Shown here piece after piece: positions 60,915-64,000 of a DNA stretch of 64,000 nucleotides. A program made the position numbers and the translations under genes. Origin of the DNA: Myxococcales bacterium (GTDB lineage Bacteria; Myxococcota_A; UBA9042); NCBI GenBank assembly GCA_947491025.1, contig CANLIC010000019.1:1-64000 (forward strand). The letters are read 5' to 3'. Numbering within the stretch: position 1 is the stretch's first letter; every line of letters starts with the position of its first letter. The notes beneath the pieces were generated by a model. That model ran no database searches, was not told where the DNA came from, and saw only the letters and a list, made by a program, of their open reading frames with translations.

Positions 60915-62642
60915 ATGTTGCTGCGAACTTTGCATCAGCCGACGTTGCGTGAGGCGCCCAAGGACGCCGAGGTCGTCAGCCACGCCCTCTTGGTCCGCGC
61001 AGGGTTCATCCGCAAGGCAGCGGCGGGGATCTACACGTTCTTGCCGCTGGGGCTGCGTGCGCTAGGCAAGGTGAAGCGGGTGGTGCGCGAAGAGTTGGAG
61101 CGCGCCGGGGCCCAAGAGCTGCTGATGCCGATGGTGACGCCCGCCGAGCTGTGGCAGGAGTCGGGACGCTGGCAGAAGTACGGCCCCGAGCTGTTGCGCC
61201 TCAAGGATCGCAAGGACGGAGACTTCTGCCTCGGGCCTACGCACGAGGAGGTCATCGTCGATGTCGTGCGCCGCGACGTGAAGAGCTACAAGCAGCTGCC
61301 CCTGAACCTGTACCAGATTCAGACCAAGTTTCGTGACGAGATCCGGCCCCGCGCCGGCTTGATGCGCGGCCGCGAATTCCTGATGAAGGACGCCTACTCC
61401 TTCGACGCCGACGAGGCCGGGGCGATGCGCGCGTACCAGGCGATGTATGATGCCTACACGCGTATCTTCCGGCGGCTCGGCCTCGATTTTCGCGCCGTCC
61501 AAGCCGACACAGGCAACATCGGCGGCTCGCTCAGCCACGAGTTCCAGGTGCTGGCATCGTCGGGCGAGGACACCATCGTCTCATCTGACGGCTCCGACTT
61601 TGCCGCCAACATCGAGGCCGTGGCGCTGCCGGCGCCGCCGGCGGCGGTCGTCGGCGCCGACGCTCCGACGCCTCGTAAGGTCTCGACACCGGACGAAAAG
61701 ACCATCGCCGAAGTCTGTCGCACGCTCGGGGTCGCCGAGGATGAGACGATCAAGGCCGTCGCTTTCGACGCCGACGGTGTACCGGCGCTGGCGTTCGTCC
61801 GCGGCGATCGCGAGGTCAACCCGGTCAAGGTACGCAAGGCGCTCGGCGCTGGCCTCGTCGAACTGGCCGATGGCGCATGGTTTGCGACCAAGACGGGCCT
61901 CTCGCCCGGCTTCCTCGGTCCCTGCGGCCTCGCTGGCGTGCGTGCGGTCATCGACGCCGAAGTGCTCGCCATGCCGCGCGCCGCCTGTGGCGCCAACGAG
62001 TCCGGCTTTCACCTGGTGGACGTCGTGCCGGTGCGCGACTGCGCCGGTCTCGCCGTCGCCGACCTGCGAATGGCGGTCGTCGGCGATCCGAGCCCAGACG
62101 GCAAGGGCACCTTGCAAGTCTGGCGCGGAATCGAGGTCGGTCACGTCTTCTACCTCGGCACCCGCTACTCGGCGCCGATGCAGGCGACCTTCCTCGACGA
62201 GTCGGGACGCGAGCAGCCCTTTGTGATGGGCTGCTACGGCATCGGCATCAGCCGCATTCTGGCCGCCGCGATTGAGCAGCACCACGACGACGGCGGCATC
62301 TGCTGGCCGGTCGCCATGGCGCCGGCGGAAGTCATTGTGCTCGACTTGGAGAAGGACGGCGGTGAGCGGGCGCGCACCCTCTATCAGGGGCTGCTCGCCG
62401 CTGGCGTCGAGGCCGTGCTGGACGATCGCGACGTGCGGCCAGGGGTCAAGTTCGCCGACGCCGATCTCGTCGGCTGGCCGCTGCAGGTCGTGGTCGGTCG
62501 GCGTGCCGCCGAGGGCGTGGTCGAGGCCAAGGTCCGCGCCGGCGGGGCCCGTGTCGAGGTCGCTCTCGATGGGCTGGTGACGCGGGTGCAAGCGGCGATC
62601 GCGAGCGCCCGCGCGGGCGCAGCGCTGATTCTGCCCGCATGA
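60915..62642 (+). CDS. proS: Prolyl-tRNA synthetase (bacterial type with editing domain)
   Basis: This 575-residue class II synthetase has motif 1 (GIYTFLPLGLRALGKV), motif 2 (FRDEIRPRAGLMRGREFLMKDAYSF), the inserted editing domain between motifs 2 and 3 (about 230-400) and motif 3 (GCYGIGISRILAA), followed by the anticodon-binding domain. It charges tRNA-Pro, and the insertion removes mischarged alanine. The stop overlaps the next start as ATGA. Confidence 0.98.
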   Translation: MLLRTLHQPTLREAPKDAEVVSHALLVRAGFIRKAAAGIYTFLPLGLRALGKVKRVVREELERAGAQELLMPMVTPAELWQESGRWQKYGPELLRLKDRKDGDFCLGPTHEEVIVDVVRRDVKSYKQLPLNLYQIQTKFRDEIRPRAGLMRGREFLMKDAYSFDADEAGAMRAYQAMYDAYTRIFRRLGLDFRAVQADTGNIGGSLSHEFQVLASSGEDTIVSSDGSDFAANIEAVALPAPPAAVVGADAPTPRKVSTPDEKTIAEVCRTLGVAEDETIKAVAFDADGVPALAFVRGDREVNPVKVRKALGAGLVELADGAWFATKTGLSPGFLGPCGLAGVRAVIDAEVLAMPRAACGANESGFHLVDVVPVRDCAGLAVADLRMAVVGDPSPDGKGTLQVWRGIEVGHVFYLGTRYSAPMQATFLDESGREQPFVMGCYGIGISRILAAAIEQHHDDGGICWPVAMAPAEVIVLDLEKDGGERARTLYQGLLAAGVEAVLDDRDVRPGVKFADADLVGWPLQVVVGRRAAEGVVEAKVRAGGARVEVALDGLVTRVQAAIASARAGAALILPA

Positions 62643-63298
62643 CGCTGCCGACACTCTGGCTGCGGCTGGAGGCGCCCCACCTCGAGCCCCTCGAGCCCGT
62701 CCTCGACGTGTTAGAGGGCGCCGACGTCGCGATCTTGCTCGGGCCTGCGCTGCAGTTGACGGTCGGGCCGGGCCTCGTGCCCGCGCTGGCGTCAAGTGAA
62801 TTTTCCTGCTGGCTCGACCTGGCGTTGCCGACGGACCTCGCCGACATCGACGTTTGGGCCAAGCTGCTCGCGCGATCGCAGGCGAAGGGCGCCGTGATCA
62901 ATGGGGATGCCTTTGAGCTCGAAGACGCTCGGCCGGCGCTGGCCGCCGTCGTCAAGTTGAGCGACGCCCTAGGGACGCGGCCCCTCTTGCTCCGCCTGCC
63001 GCGTCGGCTGGCTGCGGCTCCGCCAACTGACGGACTGCTGGCCCACGCGCTGCAGAGCGCCGGCGTCGCGGCGGTGGTGACGCCGGCCGAAGACGGGCGC
63101 GGAGCTGGGTCTGGGACTTGGCGCGACCTCAAGCAGGTACACGAGGGCAAGGCGCTTGCGCCGGCCGCGTTTGCGGGCGGTCGTGACAGCATCTCGGCGC
63201 CGCCTGAGCGGTATATCGATCGTCACCTCGTCCGCCACGCCGATCCCCTGCGCTACCTGGCCCAACTGCAGGGCGCCCTGCGGCCAGCGGAGGCATGA
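62639..63298 (+). CDS. Hypothetical protein, possibly a degenerate OMP decarboxylase-like barrel
   Basis: This 219-residue protein has no signal peptide or membrane helix. Its strand/helix rhythm and short blocks (WLDLALPTD following GPALQLTVGPGLVPAL) can be laid over orotidine-5'-phosphate decarboxylase, but the catalytic Lys and Asp of the DxKxxD motif are absent. The link is therefore tentative and the function unknown. The ATG overlaps the proS stop by four bases, and its stop overlaps the methyltransferase start in the same way, so it is translated as part of a three-gene unit. Confidence 0.65.
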   Translation: MTLPTLWLRLEAPHLEPLEPVLDVLEGADVAILLGPALQLTVGPGLVPALASSEFSCWLDLALPTDLADIDVWAKLLARSQAKGAVINGDAFELEDARPALAAVVKLSDALGTRPLLLRLPRRLAAAPPTDGLLAHALQSAGVAAVVTPAEDGRGAGSGTWRDLKQVHEGKALAPAAFAGGRDSISAPPERYIDRHLVRHADPLRYLAQLQGALRPAEA

Positions 63299-64000
63299 CC
63301 ATGGGCCGCGGCTTGCCATCCACCGCCCACGGGCGACACGGCGGTCCGGTGCGCGGCCCGGACGGCGCAACGGGGCGGTCACATGGCGCCGGGATGGGCC
63401 CGGGCGCTCGCGGTACCGATGCGAGGGCTGGCCAAGGCGGCTCGGCGACCCGGCCACCCGCCAATCGCAACGGCGACGTCGGTGGCGAGGATCTCATTGT
63501 CGGCGCCCACGTGGTGCAGATCGTCCTCCAACGACAGCCCCGGCGGGTGCGCGCAATCTACTGCTGGTCGCGCGACGCGCGGCTGGTGGCTGCAATGCGG
63601 GCGCTTTTTGCCCAAGCGGTCTCCGGTTCCGGCACGGGGGCGGCGATCTGGCACGACGCGCCGCCACCGCAGCTGGCGGCGAACCACCTCACCCAGGGCG
63701 TGGCGCTGCAGGTCCGTCCCTACCCGTACTGCGATCTCGACGATCTGCGAGGCCGAGCGTCCGGCCGCGACCGCGCCGCCGGGCCGCCGATTCTGTTGGC
63801 CCTCGATGGCATCACGGACACCCACAACCTCGGCGCGATCTTGCGTTCCGCGGCCTTTTTCGGTGTGGACGGTGTGCTGCTGCCCGCCGATCGCGCCGCC
63901 CATGTCACGCCCGCGGCAGAGCGGATCGCACGTGGCGGTGCCAGCTTGCTGTCGGTCGCCATTGTAACCAACCTTACAAGATCGTTGACGACACTCGCCG
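63295..64000 (+). CDS. SpoU/TrmH-family rRNA 2'-O-methyltransferase (RlmB-like), partial at right edge
   Basis: The frame is open from the ATG at 63295 to the window end (235 codons). After a Gly/Arg-rich N-terminal tail (about 1-55), the protein has a substrate-binding domain starting with LIVGAHVVQIVLQ and then the SpoU knot motif 1 (LALDGITDTHNLGAILRSAAFFG) and the motif 2 start (RIARGGASLLSVAIV). The family methylates a ribose in 23S rRNA using S-adenosylmethionine; the RlmB assignment is by resemblance. The C-terminal part with motif 3 lies beyond the edge. It is coupled to the preceding gene by an ATGA overlap. Confidence 0.88.
   Translation, partial: MTMGRGLPSTAHGRHGGPVRGPDGATGRSHGAGMGPGARGTDARAGQGGSATRPPANRNGDVGGEDLIVGAHVVQIVLQRQPRRVRAIYCWSRDARLVAAMRALFAQAVSGSGTGAAIWHDAPPPQLAANHLTQGVALQVRPYPYCDLDDLRGRASGRDRAAGPPILLALDGITDTHNLGAILRSAAFFGVDGVLLPADRAAHVTPAAERIARGGASLLSVAIVTNLTRSLTTLA

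Overview
This is a GC-rich, gene-dense chromosomal window. The content points to a member of the Myxococcota (former Deltaproteobacteria). It carries a pilMNOP gene set, a GltJ/AgmX-like and a GltE-like gliding-type protein, many large secreted lipoproteins with Asp- or Gly-rich linkers and Cys-rich micro-domains, and the order tRNAs-tig-clpP-clpX-lon. The lineage is inferred from gene families only, and nothing in the window fixes the genus. I saw no IS element, prophage, CRISPR array or rRNA gene.

Layout. (1) 1-6481, minus strand: a tightly coupled type IV pilus assembly operon, pilM-pilN-pilO-pilP, followed by an AMIN-domain protein in the pilQ position. That last protein runs off the left edge as a coiled coil of more than 800 residues containing an 84-bp tandem repeat. 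(2) 6922-8976, plus: an OB-fold-like lipoprotein and a membrane-anchored DsbA-type thioredoxin. (3) 9040-19252, minus: an M16 peptidase, a ThrE-type exporter, mtnA, a 1.2-kb-residue ArnT/GT39-like membrane glycosyltransferase and a CE4 polysaccharide deacetylase. (4) 19535-24237, plus: dnaG-rpoD, the core of the macromolecular synthesis operon, with an unusually long sigma factor. (5) 24224-27593, minus: an acetate-transporter-family protein and an RND/MMPL exporter. (6) 27801-33731, plus: two large surface lipoproteins. One ends in what looks like a two-barrel BPI/LBP-type (TULIP) domain; the other is an FG-GAP/UnbV protein. (7) 33897-40712, plus: tRNA-His, Arg, Lys and Leu, then trigger factor, ClpP, ClpX and Lon, a protein folding and proteolysis block. 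(8) 40784-49150, minus: a ureohydrolase-like protein lacking metal ligands, a TPR lipoprotein, hisS, an MsbA-type ABC exporter, a small exported protein and a GltJ-like protein. (9) 49566-60803, plus: an outer-membrane beta-barrel protein followed by two paralogous giant metzincin lipoproteins. (10) 60915-64000, plus: proS, an unrecognised protein and an rRNA methyltransferase gene cut by the right edge, coupled by ATGA overlaps.

Regulation seen in the sequence: several start sites carry TTGAC(G/A)-N16-18-TANNNT promoters. Two of them, the divergent pilM and lipoprotein promoters, have identical hexamers (TTGACG/TACGCT) and identical 17-bp spacing. Translational coupling through TGATG or ATGA overlaps is frequent.

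The most notable candidates are the beta-barrel plus twin giant metzincin operon, the BPI-like bacterial lipoprotein, the AMIN/coiled-coil protein at the end of the pil operon, the ureohydrolase with two metal ligands replaced, and the His-rich tail on trigger factor.
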